Shown: piece by piece, positions 42,683 to 52,358 of the stretch
Position numbering within the stretch: position 1 is the first letter of the stretch
Layout of the letters: every line of letters begins with the position of its first letter
Assembly (NCBI RefSeq): GCF_009792235.1
Contig: NZ_CP046973.1
Span: 2,976,001 to 3,040,000 of the forward strand
DNA from: Microcystis aeruginosa FD4
Lineage (GTDB): Bacteria; Cyanobacteriota; Cyanobacteriia; Cyanobacteriales; Microcystaceae
DNA: 64,000 nt
Reading direction: 5' to 3'
The notes under the pieces: generated by a model
What the model was told of the DNA's origin: nothing
Databases searched by the model: none
Seen by the model: the letters and a program-made list of their open reading frames with translations, nothing else
Translations under genes and position numbers: made by a program

Positions 42683-43495
42683 ATGACTAGCGATCGCTCT
42701 TTAAAACTACTTATCAGTAATGACGACGGCATTTCCGCCCTAGGAGTCCGCACCCTTGCCAACACCCTCGCTGCCGCCGGTCATCAAGTCACCGTAGTTT
42801 GTCCCGATGGCGAGCGCTCTGCTACTGGTCATGGCTTAACCCTACACCATCCCATCCGGGCCGAACAGGTGGAAGGAATTTTTCATCCCGAGGTGATTGC
42901 CTGGTCCTGTTCGGGAACTCCGGCCGATTCGGTGAAATTTGCCCTTAGTGCCGTCCTCAAAGAGCCTCCCGATTTGGTTTTAGCTGGCATTAACCACGGG
43001 TCTAATCTCGGCACTGATATCCTCTATTCTGGCACGGTTTCCGCAGCCCTGGAGGGCTTAATCGAAGGTATTCCCAGTATTGCTGTTAGTCTCGCTAGTT
43101 TTAAAGCCTGTGATTTCCAACCGGCTGCGGATTTTGCCCTCAAGTTAGTCAGGAAAGTTACCCTTAACCCTTTTCCGGTTCCCACTTTACTCAATGTCAA
43201 CGTCCCTCCGGTTAGTAGTGCCGAAATCAAGGGAGTGAAAATCACTAGGCAGGGATTGCGACGCTACGAGGAAACCTTCGAGAAAAGACTCGACCCCAGG
43301 GGTAAAAGTTATTACTGGTTAATTGGGGAAGTGGTGGAGGATATCGAACAACCGGACTACAGCCATTTACCCCCCGAAGTGCCTACGGATGTGCGCGCTA
43401 TTGGCGAGAATTTTATCACCATCACGCCCCTCCAATACAATTTAACTGATGTGCAGGGTTTTCGACATTTGCACCGGAATTCTTGGCTTGATTGA
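42683..43495 (+). CDS. surE: 5'/3'-nucleotidase SurE
   Basis: 270 aa metal-dependent nucleotidase of the SurE family. The metal-site motif is SNDDGISALGV near residue 11. CPDGERSATGHGLT, CSGTPADSVKFAL and GINHGSNLGTDILYSGTVSAA are present. It removes phosphate from nucleoside monophosphates and is linked to stationary-phase survival in other bacteria. The DUF3727 gene follows 47 bp later. Confidence 0.9.
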   Translation: MTSDRSLKLLISNDDGISALGVRTLANTLAAAGHQVTVVCPDGERSATGHGLTLHHPIRAEQVEGIFHPEVIAWSCSGTPADSVKFALSAVLKEPPDLVLAGINHGSNLGTDILYSGTVSAALEGLIEGIPSIAVSLASFKACDFQPAADFALKLVRKVTLNPFPVPTLLNVNVPPVSSAEIKGVKITRQGLRRYEETFEKRLDPRGKSYYWLIGEVVEDIEQPDYSHLPPEVPTDVRAIGENFITITPLQYNLTDVQGFRHLHRNSWLD

Positions 43496-43542
43496 GGAGC
43501 ATCTCATGATATTCTGATTCAATCATTAGCGTTTGAGAGCCT

Positions 43543-44124
43543 ATGTCCCCTCAATTTAATTTTCAAGAAAACGAACTCGAAGAAGCGGATATCATAACCC
43601 TCTGGGATGAGCAAGGTCGATCTCTAGACTGTTATATTGAGAATGCCTATGAAACCGATGACCTTACCTATATGCTTCTTGTCCCCGTGGATACCCCGGT
43701 GATGATTCTAGCTTGGGATGAGGAATCGGAGGAAGAAGAATCCGATGCCTTCTTAATCGAAGATAGCGAGGAAATCGAGCGGATTTTCGCCGATGCTAAG
43801 GCAGTTTTAGCAGAATTAGACCTATTGCTCAAACCCACTGCTCACACTTTAACTGTTAGTGGTGAATTACCGCCCCTAGAAGAAGATAATGTTCTCAGTT
43901 TAGAAATCGATAGCGATGAACCCTCCTCGTCATCAGAGCCGGAAGAATTGCAATTTCTCGCCAGTTTCTTTTCGGAAGACCAAAAATACTCGATTTACAG
44001 TCCCCTTGCTCCTTTGTTATTCTTAGCCGCCGGTGATGGGGAAGGGAAAGTTGAATTAGTTTCCCCCGATGATGACGGTATGGGACCGATTCTAGAGGAA
44101 CTTTTGTTTGATGAACTCGATTAA
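43543..44124 (+). CDS. DUF3727 protein with N-terminal DUF1292-like region
   Basis: 193 aa, strongly acidic, with no signal peptide. Residues 15-75 (DIITLWDEQGRSLDCYIENA, YMLLVPVDTPVMILAW) form a DUF1292-like domain. Residues about 130-193 (YSIYSPLAPLLFLAAGDGEG) are DUF3727. The combination is specific to cyanobacteria and plastids. Function unknown. It may be co-transcribed with surE. Confidence 0.75.
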   Translation: MSPQFNFQENELEEADIITLWDEQGRSLDCYIENAYETDDLTYMLLVPVDTPVMILAWDEESEEEESDAFLIEDSEEIERIFADAKAVLAELDLLLKPTAHTLTVSGELPPLEEDNVLSLEIDSDEPSSSSEPEELQFLASFFSEDQKYSIYSPLAPLLFLAAGDGEGKVELVSPDDDGMGPILEELLFDELD

Positions 44125-44135
44125 TTACTTGATTT

Positions 44136-44226
44136 TACCAAATCCGCTGACCAAAATTATTGATAAATCTAGTCACAGTATATCTTTCGGGATTTCATCA
44201 TCATCGGGATTAAAACGGATTTGGTA
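44136..44226. mobile_element. 91-bp MITE-like element with perfect 11-bp inverted ends
   Basis: The ends are TACCAAATCCG and CGGATTTGGTA. It is non-coding. It belongs to the same repeat family as 6,790-6,890 and 63,556-63,643, judged by the ACCAAATC core. It lies 12 bp after the DUF3727 stop codon. Confidence 0.6.
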
Positions 44227-44369
44227 TTTTTTCTTTAAATTAGGGCGTTTCTCATAAAGATGAAGTATAGCCTAATTGGGTATTGACAACAGGCTCCTGT
44301 CTCCCCAAAATAAAAACCTCATACCTTACTATTAAGATAAATGCTATATCACCACAACCCGGGAGAGCT

Positions 44370-45200
44370 TTAAAGATTAGCTATTTTTCTGGTGATAGTA
44401 AGGATGAAAGGTTTCCAAGTAAGACTGATTAAATAACCCAATCCTGCCACTAAAATAATTGTTGCCCCCGAGGTGAGATTTAAACTATAGGATAACCATA
44501 AACCAACCAAAGTAAAGACAATTCCTAAAATAATCGCTAGGACCATCATTCCCTTCATATTTTTAACAAATTGTCCACTGATAGCCGCAGGAATAGTTAA
44601 CAAAGCAATTACCATAATTAATCCTACCACCTGCATTACTGCCACAATAGTTAAAGCAGTTATTCCCATTAAACCCAAATAAATTATCTCTACGGGAATA
44701 TTACGAATAATCGCAAAGGTTTCATCAAAAGATATGGCTAACAACTCCTTATAAAAGATACTAACTAAGGTGATAATTAATATATCTATTGCTGCCATTA
44801 TCCATAAATCATCCCTCGGTACAGTTAAAATACTACCAAAAAGATAACTCATTAAATCAGCTTTATAACCGGGGGTTAAATCAATAAAAATTACCCCAAT
44901 CGCCATACCAATCGCCCACATCACGCCGATTAAAGTATCGGCTCTCTCCTGGATACGACGCTGTAAAAATCCCATGCCTAAAGCCGAAAAAAAGGTAAAA
45001 AATATCGCCCCCACCACAGGATTAATCCCAAAAAAATAACCGATTCCTATCCCTCCATAGGCAGCGTGAGCGATTCCCCCACTGATAAAAACCACGCGAT
45101 TAACTACTACCAAAGTACCCACAATCCCACAGGCAATACTAACTAATATTCCTGCGGCGATTGCCTGGCGCATAAAATCAAATTGTAAAGCCTCTAGCAT
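44370..45200 (-). CDS. Metal ABC transporter permease (ZnuB/MntB-like)
   Basis: 276 aa ABC-3 family permease with about eight transmembrane segments. The motif VFISGGIAHAAYGGIGIGYF and the coupling-helix area are typical of zinc/manganese importers. No ATPase or binding protein is next to it, so it must act with distant partners or be an orphan. The upstream sequence is entirely tandem repeats, and no Shine-Dalgarno is visible. Confidence 0.85.
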   Translation of the reverse strand: MLEALQFDFMRQAIAAGILVSIACGIVGTLVVVNRVVFISGGIAHAAYGGIGIGYFFGINPVVGAIFFTFFSALGMGFLQRRIQERADTLIGVMWAIGMAIGVIFIDLTPGYKADLMSYLFGSILTVPRDDLWIMAAIDILIITLVSIFYKELLAISFDETFAIIRNIPVEIIYLGLMGITALTIVAVMQVVGLIMVIALLTIPAAISGQFVKNMKGMMVLAIILGIVFTLVGLWLSYSLNLTSGATIILVAGLGYLISLTWKPFILTITRKIANL

Positions 45201-45202
45201 AG

Positions 45203-45535
45203 GGTGTGGGGAAGTGGGGAAGTGGGGAGGTGGGGAAGTGGGGAAGTGGGGAGGTGGGGAAGTGGGGAAGTGGGGAAGTGGGGAGGTGGGGAAGTGGGGA
45301 GGTGGGGAAGTGGGGAAGTGGGGAGGTGGGGAAGTGGGGAAGTGGGGAGGTGGGGAAGTGGGGAGGTGGGGAAGTGGGGAAGTGGGGAGGTGGGGAAGTG
45401 GGGAGAATAAATAAAAATAATCTCCCGTCTCCTATCTCCTGACTCCTGAATCCTGACTCCTGAATCCTGATAACTGAATCCTGAATCCTGATAACTGCTA
45501 ACTGATAACTGATAACTGATAACTGATAACTGATT
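45203..45535. repeat. Purine-rich octamer array and GATAACT heptamer array
   Basis: About 200 bp of alternating GGGGAAGT and GGGGAGGT units (45,203-45,405) are followed by CCTGAATC/CCTGACTC motifs and GATAACT heptamers to 45,535. The purine-rich strand could form triplex or quadruplex structures. It fills the region between the permease start and the NTRC stop. Long frames through it are low-complexity artefacts. Confidence 0.9.
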
Positions 45536-46892
45536 ATTGATAACTCTCAATTACTTGACGAAATTCGCTTTTTTGTTTGACTCCGCGCATTTCCTTGACT
45601 AATTCCCGGTCCTTAAAGAATTGTACCGTGGGAGTCCCGGTTACTTGACCCATTTTGGCAATTTCTGGGTCAGCTTCGATGTCAATTTCCACAAAATAAA
45701 TTTTGCCATCGTACTCATCCACCACTTTATCTAAAATCGGTTTCAGGGTTTTACAGGGGCCACAGGTGGGAGAAACATATTTTACCATTAACAAGCGATC
45801 GCCGTCGTGGAATAATTTCCGCAAAGCATAACCCCCAACGTGACGGGTTTTGTGAATATCAAAAGTCTCCTCCGTATCGGCCGGGGTTTCGCTAACGGTT
45901 TTCGTCTCGTAATGTTCAGAAGTGGCTGATTGACGGTATTCTTGGATTAAATTATGCTCCGATAACCATCTTTCTGCCAATAACGCCGCCATACACCCCG
46001 TACCTGCGGCAGTGATGGCCTGACGGTATTCGTGGTCCTGCACATCTCCTGCGGCAAAAACTCCCTCGACGCTGGTAGCAACAGTCCCCGGTTTAACTTT
46101 TACATAACCCACCTCGTCTAATTCTAATTGTCCTTGGAATAGGGAAGTATTGGGAGTGTGACCGATGGCATAAAATAACCCTCTAACGGCTAATTCGCTG
46201 ATTTCTCCCGTTTGCGAGTTTTTAATGCGTAATCCTGCCATTTTACCGCCTGTACCGAACACATCCACCGCTTGGGTGTGAAAATGAACGGTAACTTTCG
46301 GATTATTTAACACCCGGTCCTGCATTGCTTTTGAGGCACGCATCGCTTCCCCGCGCACCAATAAATGGACGTGGGAGCCGTATTTAGTTAAATATACGGC
46401 TTCTTCTGCCGCCGAGTCACCGCCACCAATGACAGCGAGGTTTTCCTCTCTAAATATCGGTGTAGCACCGTCACAGATAGCACAAGCGGAAATCCCGTTA
46501 CTCCAAAATTGGGCCTCGCTGGGTAATCCTAAGCGCTTGGCAGTGGCTCCGGTGGCGATAATAATACTATTGGCCTTAACTTCCCGGTCCGTGGAACGAA
46601 TGGTAAAAGGACGCTGACTTAAATCCACCGAGATAACATCTTCGGTATAGCATTGGGTCCCCCATCTTTCGGCCTGTTCCTTCATTCTTTCCATCAGCTG
46701 CGGACCGGTGATTCCTTCGGGAAAACCGGGGAAATTTTCTACTTCTGTGGTGGTCATCAATTGTCCCCCCGGAATGCCTCCCGCTTGGAAACCCTCAAAC
46801 ATCAAGGGTTTTAAGTTCGCTCGCGCCGCATAAATCGCCGCCGTATATCCCGCGGGTCCCGAACCAATAACGACTAAATTCTCGACAGTCAT
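45534..46892 (-). CDS. NADPH-thioredoxin reductase/thioredoxin fusion (NTRC)
   Basis: 452 aa. The FAD loop GSGPAGYTAAIYAARA, the reductase redox pair CAIC (137-140) and the NADPH loop GGGDSAAEEAVYL come first. A linker leads to a thioredoxin domain with CGPC (377-380). Fusion of reductase and thioredoxin in one chain is the NTRC type, which passes electrons from NADPH to 2-Cys peroxiredoxin and other targets in cyanobacteria and plastids. Both redox centres are intact. It is sometimes annotated as trxB. Confidence 0.93.
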   Translation of the reverse strand: MTVENLVVIGSGPAGYTAAIYAARANLKPLMFEGFQAGGIPGGQLMTTTEVENFPGFPEGITGPQLMERMKEQAERWGTQCYTEDVISVDLSQRPFTIRSTDREVKANSIIIATGATAKRLGLPSEAQFWSNGISACAICDGATPIFREENLAVIGGGDSAAEEAVYLTKYGSHVHLLVRGEAMRASKAMQDRVLNNPKVTVHFHTQAVDVFGTGGKMAGLRIKNSQTGEISELAVRGLFYAIGHTPNTSLFQGQLELDEVGYVKVKPGTVATSVEGVFAAGDVQDHEYRQAITAAGTGCMAALLAERWLSEHNLIQEYRQSATSEHYETKTVSETPADTEETFDIHKTRHVGGYALRKLFHDGDRLLMVKYVSPTCGPCKTLKPILDKVVDEYDGKIYFVEIDIEADPEIAKMGQVTGTPTVQFFKDRELVKEMRGVKQKSEFRQVIESYQ

Positions 46893-47113
46893 AACCGTAA
46901 ATGCAACTCATAACGACTACGCTTTTTAGTATAGCAGCATCAGTTACTGGTTATCTGTGTAATACTAAATGCGGTTATTAAAGACTGATTATCTATTCCT
47001 CCTTTTGCCTATTGCCTATTGCAAGAGTGCCTTTTACCTATCCTTATAAGTAGCCTATACTCAACGGATTTAGTGTCATATTCGTCCTAACCTACCAAGA
47101 AGTAGATTTCTGC

Positions 47114-47491
47114 CTAAAAATCCAGAATATCTCGGATAATAGCTTTTAAATCGGCATCAGCAGGACGTTTGACAAACTGCTCATGGCTGTAAATCCAAAC
47201 CAGTTTAACTGTGTAGGTAGTCGCGCTCACTAAATACATTAATCTAATTTGCCCCGCAGCACCTTTTGAAACCCGGATATCGAGCTTGTGAAAAGTCCAG
47301 CTTTCCGGCAACTGAATTTTCCCCGGTAGAGGTTCCTGGCGGGAGTTATGGGGATATTGGTCATCGATTAAATCCTCTAAAGTTTTGGCAATAAGTTCAA
47401 CAAAGCTATTTTTGTGAACTTTTGCCAGTTTTTTGAAAGAGCGCTCGAAGTTGTCAGAAGATTCAATCGAGAAGGGAATTGAGCCAGTCAT
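47114..47491 (-). CDS. RelE/ParE-like toxin of a Panacea toxin-antitoxin pair
   Basis: 125 aa from the ATG at 47,491. A strong Shine-Dalgarno (AAGGAG, 6 nt before) makes this start better than the ATG 18 nt upstream. The N-terminal FERSFKKLAKVHK and the central IRLMYLV with YTVKLVWIYSHEQF are consistent with the RelE/ParE mRNA-interferase or gyrase-toxin fold. It overlaps the upstream gene by 29 bp on the same strand, as many toxin genes do. Activity and target are not known; no classical catalytic set is certain. Confidence 0.55.
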   Translation of the reverse strand: MTGSIPFSIESSDNFERSFKKLAKVHKNSFVELIAKTLEDLIDDQYPHNSRQEPLPGKIQLPESWTFHKLDIRVSKGAAGQIRLMYLVSATTYTVKLVWIYSHEQFVKRPADADLKAIIRDILDF

Positions 47492-48050
47492 GCACTTCTC
47501 CTTTCCCAATAGGATGAGAAGATTTCGTAGCCAATGCCTCCTTCAAAACTTCAGACATGGCCGGTTTGTAGGCAGGATGTTCCTGTTCTATCAAATCAAG
47601 CTTTTGATAACCTAATGCTTTCATATCATCAAGGAGAATTGGCTCTGTGGAACTTTCTTCTGGTGGCAGACCTTTACGAGCCTTTTTCCAAGGAAACTCC
47701 GCGTGAGTCATATCACTCAACCGATAGGCGTGGTAGTTACCGAAATATTGCCAAATTTCTTCTAAAAGTTCTTTTTTCTCCGATGGCAGCCCAGACAAGG
47801 ATTCTTGGCGAGGAATTGGTAATTGTTTAGCCTCAAAATCACTGTAGAACTTATAAGCAGCAGGACAAACCGGACCGTAACGCCATGCTTGAATTTCCTC
47901 CTTAAACAATGGTTCATCGTATAGGGCCAAATGCAAGCTCTGTGCATAATATAAAAGCTTTTGGACTTTCATATTAGTCATTTCAGCGTCTATACCATCC
48001 TCGTAAGCTCTGATAATAAAGTAGCGAGCCACAGTCAGGCAGTCAATCAT
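47463..48050 (-). CDS. Panacea (DUF4065/SocA-like) antitoxin
   Basis: 195 aa. The frame is longer, but ATG 48,050 has a fitting GGAG and starts the fold MIDCLTVARYFIIRA. The conserved MTNMKVQKLLYYAQSLHL and WRYGPVCPAAYKFY motifs define the Panacea (DUF4065) domain. Panacea antitoxins neutralise diverse toxins encoded next to them. Here the next gene is a RelE-like protein, overlapping by 29 bp. Confidence 0.75.
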   Translation of the reverse strand: MIDCLTVARYFIIRAYEDGIDAEMTNMKVQKLLYYAQSLHLALYDEPLFKEEIQAWRYGPVCPAAYKFYSDFEAKQLPIPRQESLSGLPSEKKELLEEIWQYFGNYHAYRLSDMTHAEFPWKKARKGLPPEESSTEPILLDDMKALGYQKLDLIEQEHPAYKPAMSEVLKEALATKSSHPIGKGEVHDWLNSLLD

Positions 48051-48184
48051 AGCTCCACAAAATTTTTGGAATATCGACCTATGACCATTGTAGAAGAAAT
48101 TGACAATTAGTACAAGTGTATGAAGAAAGCTTAACAATGCTCATGGGGTAATGGGGGAAGTTTTAATATTTTTCGTTACTAACT

Positions 48185-48955
48185 CTACCAGTGGGTAAAG
48201 TCTGCCGCAAATTGAGATAGGGATAACAGCTTAATGCGGGTATCTTGAGCAACTTTTTGGCGCATTTGAGCGGTATTATATCCCCAATCGGCTAAATATA
48301 AGCCCACATCGTTTAAATCTGCTTGTTGTTGCACTAATTCCAACGCATCGAGACGATCCTCGACAAACCACAAATTAGCGGGATATTCTGGTAAATCAGC
48401 TAGTATTTGCTGAATAGTGACGTATTTCGGCTGTTTAATTTCCTTGCCAATTAATCTCGCTGTAGGAAAATTAATTGCTACTTTTTGTAACAATTGCTTG
48501 ACAAAACGGCTTTCTTTGGTAGTGATGATATAAACCAAAAAATCCGAGTCTAAAAGAGAGGCCAGGCGATCGATCGCGGGGTGATAAAATTGATGTAAGG
48601 CTAACCAAGACTCTAGATCCGACTCAATCCATCGATCCCGAAGACCATCGAGAGCATTTGAGAGAACTTTTTTCGCTATTTTCTCCCTTTCTAGTATATT
48701 TTGGACGATTGACGGCCAATTATTTAAAGCTTCCTCGTCAGGAATATCGAGAACGAGCGATCGCAACAGTAAAGGCATTTCCCAACCGGTTTCGATAACG
48801 GGACGAAGTTGCGAAAACCTAGGAAAAAAATCCTCGGGAATTGTTTCCGGCCAAAGGGTTTCATAGGTGCGTTTGCTAATCTGAAAATACTCGATCATGC
48901 CATCACAAAGAACACCATCAAAATCGAGTGCTAGAATGCGGGGGGATTGATTCAT
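48185..48955 (-). CDS. HAD-superfamily hydrolase
   Basis: 256 aa. HAD motif I is LALDFDGVLCDG near residue 9, with the nucleophile Asp. Motif II IITTKES and motif III-like VEDRLDALELV are present. The cap is helical. The substrate is unknown and could be a phosphorylated sugar or nucleotide. It lies 134 bp from the Panacea gene and is probably independent. Confidence 0.75.
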   Translation of the reverse strand: MNQSPRILALDFDGVLCDGMIEYFQISKRTYETLWPETIPEDFFPRFSQLRPVIETGWEMPLLLRSLVLDIPDEEALNNWPSIVQNILEREKIAKKVLSNALDGLRDRWIESDLESWLALHQFYHPAIDRLASLLDSDFLVYIITTKESRFVKQLLQKVAINFPTARLIGKEIKQPKYVTIQQILADLPEYPANLWFVEDRLDALELVQQQADLNDVGLYLADWGYNTAQMRQKVAQDTRIKLLSLSQFAADFTHW

Positions 48956-49028
48956 AAATGCTGGTTTAATCTCAATAATGGCAGTATAGCGCAGGGAAAA
49001 TTAAAAAATTGTCTGGTACATCATGCTA

Positions 49029-50207
49029 TTAGGTGTTCATCGCTTCATCGTTGATATAACATAGCTGTCTGATGATTTCTGTAACAGAATTTTTTAATCC
49101 CTCTACATGAATCCAACCCACATATACAGCATATACGATATTTTGATGATTGTCCTGTATATAAACATGATGGACACGATATAGATCTGAGCTTAAATAA
49201 ATATAACCACTAGCATCTTTAAATTTACCTTCTAGTAATATTTTTTCTTTTAAAGGTTTCATTTTTACCACATCTTTAGTTACTCCAGATATTTTGGCTA
49301 TTCTTTCTATGGCAAGATCAACACAAGTGTTATTACTGTAACTATGGCCATGATTATAATCCTGCTGATTAAAATAAATTGTCTCTACGATATTTTTGGC
49401 CACTTTATCTGATGTTAGATAATAGGTATGAGCATTAAGGGAATTCAAGACAACGGCAGCAATTTCTACAGAATCAAAAATATTGCCAGTCGCTTCTAGA
49501 TAATAATCGCTCATTAAAATCTTGGATACATCGGTTATAGAATCAAAAAGAGGACGAATTGGGTAAGCGATAATATCGGAGGAATTGATCAGATTATTCC
49601 AGAGCAAACGCCGGACTTGATGCTGGCTAATAAATTTTTCAATTTGATTGGTATCAATGCCTAAAGTTAAATTCAAAAATGGGATCGGTGAACCCATTGT
49701 TGTTACACTAGCTAGGGAAAGTTTGCCCCGTTCTTTACCGATAAGATCACGAATTTCATGAGTGGGATCCTTAGGATCAAAACGCTCGGAAAATAACAGA
49801 TCCCAAAGGATTACAGTACCCAAAGAATGGGCAACTATATGTAATTCGCTTTCCTGGGGATAAGCTTGAATAAGATCGATTAATTGATCGGCAATAATGC
49901 GGCGAATTTGTTTTCCTCGATCGCTGCCTAAATAGCTAAATGCGTCACCGATAAAATAAGATAAATACTCTTTTCTAAAATTTTGATAGCGAAAGGATTG
50001 CTCGGGATTAAAATTACTATTTTTCTGTTTTTGTGTCTGTAATTCTTGATCAATATCTCGCCATAATTTTTCGGTTCCTTTGAGAACATTTCCCCAAAAT
50101 CCCGCATAACAGCAGGGAATCACCAGATTTTTGCGTTTACATTCTTCTTCAATTAGTTTAATTAATTTATTTATTGGCATAACTAGCGTCTCTTGTGGCC
50201 ACTCCAT
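49029..50207 (-). CDS. Alpha/beta-hydrolase-like protein, possible lipase
   Basis: 392 aa. HIVAHSLGTVILWDLLF holds the nucleophile-elbow AHSLG. No signal peptide or membrane segment is visible. The N-terminal ~100 residues and C-terminal ~150 residues match nothing I recognise. The catalytic Asp and His were not assigned. Proteins of this type are often called hypothetical or lipase-like. Confidence 0.5.
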   Translation of the reverse strand: MEWPQETLVMPINKLIKLIEEECKRKNLVIPCCYAGFWGNVLKGTEKLWRDIDQELQTQKQKNSNFNPEQSFRYQNFRKEYLSYFIGDAFSYLGSDRGKQIRRIIADQLIDLIQAYPQESELHIVAHSLGTVILWDLLFSERFDPKDPTHEIRDLIGKERGKLSLASVTTMGSPIPFLNLTLGIDTNQIEKFISQHQVRRLLWNNLINSSDIIAYPIRPLFDSITDVSKILMSDYYLEATGNIFDSVEIAAVVLNSLNAHTYYLTSDKVAKNIVETIYFNQQDYNHGHSYSNNTCVDLAIERIAKISGVTKDVVKMKPLKEKILLEGKFKDASGYIYLSSDLYRVHHVYIQDNHQNIVYAVYVGWIHVEGLKNSVTEIIRQLCYINDEAMNT

Positions 50208-50442
50208 GAATAAAATAAATAAGCATAATAGATTTATCTCAATAAGCGTTGATCGGAATCTTTCTTAATATACCCTTCTAGCTTCAGAAAAATATCAGGA
50301 TAGAGCGAGATATAGTAATGCACAAGTTATCCTATTTGTCAAGAGATGGTGGACTAGGCCTTGTTAACCCAGCCGAAGAATTGCTATATAATACAAATGC
50401 CCGCTATTATAGAATTATATTTTTCACTTTTAACTTAGTCTT

Positions 50443-51075
50443 ATGGTTTCGCAACTAGATAAAACTAACGTCACTGAAATTATCTACCCCGATAGCGATA
50501 GTCAACCTATGGCCGATAATACCCTACAATTTCGTTGGATCACGACAATTAAAACTAATTTAGACTGGCTATTTCGCGAGCAGTCTGATGTCTTTGTTGC
50601 GGGGGATTTACTCTGGTATCCCGTGGAAAATGATAATAAACTGCGTCAAGCGCCAGATATCATGGTGGTTTTTGGCAGACCAAAAGGGGAAAGAGGTTCC
50701 TATCGACAATGGCTAGAAAATAACATTAGTCCCCAGGTGGTTTTTGAAATCCTCTCTCCGGGTAACACCCTCACGGAAATGGCCAAAAAACAGCTATTTT
50801 ATGACCGTTATGGGGTCGAGGAGTATTATCTTTATGATCCCCATAAAAACGATGCCAGTGGTTGGATAAGAGGCGAAAATCAGCTAGAAATTCTGGAAAC
50901 TCTCGATAATTGGGTTAGTCCCCGTTTAGGTATTCGTTTTCAGTTGGGGGAACCGGAAATGTTGCTTTTTTATCCCGATGGACAAGCTTTCACTAGCTAT
51001 AACGAGGAAAAACAACGAGCGGAACGATTAGCCAATAAACTGCGGGAATTGGGCATTAATCCTGACCAAATCTGA
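50443..51075 (+). CDS. Uma2 family (DUF820) putative restriction endonuclease-like protein
   Basis: 210 aa paralogue of the gene at 9,794-10,504. VAGDLLWYPVE, APDIMVVFGRPKGERGSY and SPQVVFEILSPGNT correspond closely. The coiled C-terminal tail is shorter (EEKQRAERLANKLRELG). Function unproven. It starts after an AT-rich leader and converges on the ABC ATPase gene. Confidence 0.75.
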   Translation: MVSQLDKTNVTEIIYPDSDSQPMADNTLQFRWITTIKTNLDWLFREQSDVFVAGDLLWYPVENDNKLRQAPDIMVVFGRPKGERGSYRQWLENNISPQVVFEILSPGNTLTEMAKKQLFYDRYGVEEYYLYDPHKNDASGWIRGENQLEILETLDNWVSPRLGIRFQLGEPEMLLFYPDGQAFTSYNEEKQRAERLANKLRELGINPDQI

Positions 51076-51123
51076 GAGGATGTTTCTTGGCTACTATTAA
51101 AAACGGATTTGCTCTGAGAGTGC

Positions 51124-52104
51124 CTATTGACTAGAGGTAATACCGCGCTGACGTAATTGGTCGATAAAAAATTCTTCGAGGGAAGCACGAGCTAAATTAA
51201 GACTGATCAAGCGAACATCCATACTAGACAGGGCAGCCAGAAAAGCATCGGGTTCTCCCTGTAATTGTCCGTGCCAACAATTATCGCGCCAATGCAAACC
51301 GAGGAGCCATTGCTGTAGTTGATCCTCCCCACCACCTTGAACAATCACCTGATAGACATCAGCACGACCGAGAATTTGATCGAGGGAACCGACACAGAGT
51401 AATTCTCCCCGGGCCAACAGGGCAATGCGATCGCAAATTTGTTCCACATCGGAGAGAATATGAGAGTTAAAAAAGATGGTTTTCCCCCGTTGTTTGAGGG
51501 ATTGAATAATTTCTCGCACCTGATAGCGACCGATAGGGTCCAGTCCCGACATCGGTTCATCGAAAAAGACTAATTCGGGATCATTGATTAATGCTTGAGC
51601 TATACCGATCCGTTGCATCATACCCTTAGAATATTGACGCAATTGTTTTTTCTGGGCAGTTTTGCGGTCTAATCCCACTAAATCCAATAATTCAGGAATG
51701 CGTTTTTTCTGCACAGAAGAGGGAATTTGAAAAATGCCGCCGATTAATTGCAGGAATTCCCAGCCGGTGAGATAGTCGTAGTAGTAGGCATTTTCAGGAA
51801 GATAGCCGATGCGTTGCCTGACCGAGCGATCGCCAATTGGTTGACCGAGAATCAAGGCCCGTCCGGAAGTGGGTCGAACAATCCCCAAAAGGGTTTTTAA
51901 GAGCGTGGTTTTGCCGGCCCCGTTCGGGCCTAATAATCCAAAGGTTTCGCCCTCATGGACAATTAAAGTGCAGTTTTTCAAGGATTCGATTTTCTTATTT
52001 AACCAGAATCCCGTCCGATAAGTTTTTTGTAAGTTTAACGTCTCTAGCACAGTTTGACGGCTGGTATTCGTCATTGTTTTGGAATCATCTGAGACAGAAT
52101 ACAT
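51124..52104 (-). CDS. ABC transporter ATP-binding protein (CcmA/NatA-like)
   Basis: 326 aa with the start taken at ATG 52,104; the frame extends upstream to 52,248, but the conserved part begins later (QTVLETLNLQKTY). Walker A is LLGPNGAGKTTLL, the signature YSKGMMQR and Walker B VFFDEPMSGLDP. The C-terminal extra domain is typical of drug- or lipid-export and gliding-type ATPases. No permease is adjacent on this strand. The substrate is unknown. Confidence 0.75.
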   Translation of the reverse strand: MYSVSDDSKTMTNTSRQTVLETLNLQKTYRTGFWLNKKIESLKNCTLIVHEGETFGLLGPNGAGKTTLLKTLLGIVRPTSGRALILGQPIGDRSVRQRIGYLPENAYYYDYLTGWEFLQLIGGIFQIPSSVQKKRIPELLDLVGLDRKTAQKKQLRQYSKGMMQRIGIAQALINDPELVFFDEPMSGLDPIGRYQVREIIQSLKQRGKTIFFNSHILSDVEQICDRIALLARGELLCVGSLDQILGRADVYQVIVQGGGEDQLQQWLLGLHWRDNCWHGQLQGEPDAFLAALSSMDVRLISLNLARASLEEFFIDQLRQRGITSSQ

Positions 52105-52358
52105 GGGTCTGATATCCCTTTTCCTACACTTTGCCTTTATTATCCCCAAATTGTCACCAGCAATGTCAACGGTATCAAAATAGCCCGGTTTTGGAACCCA
52201 GAAAAATTCCAACCGGTCTTGAAGAGGGGTATTTGTCGGCTCTGGCATTGGTGAGAATTGCGGCTAAAATCTGTTAGACAGGTAACTTTGACACTTGAGC
52301 AGCAACTGGTACAATAGGGCGAACGCTTATGGAAACCAGACTCTGATACAAACACAGC

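Noticed and set aside
45194..45550. Long frames through the purine-rich array (both strands)
   Set aside because: They arise only because the octamer repeats lack stop codons; products are low-complexity and have no start signals.
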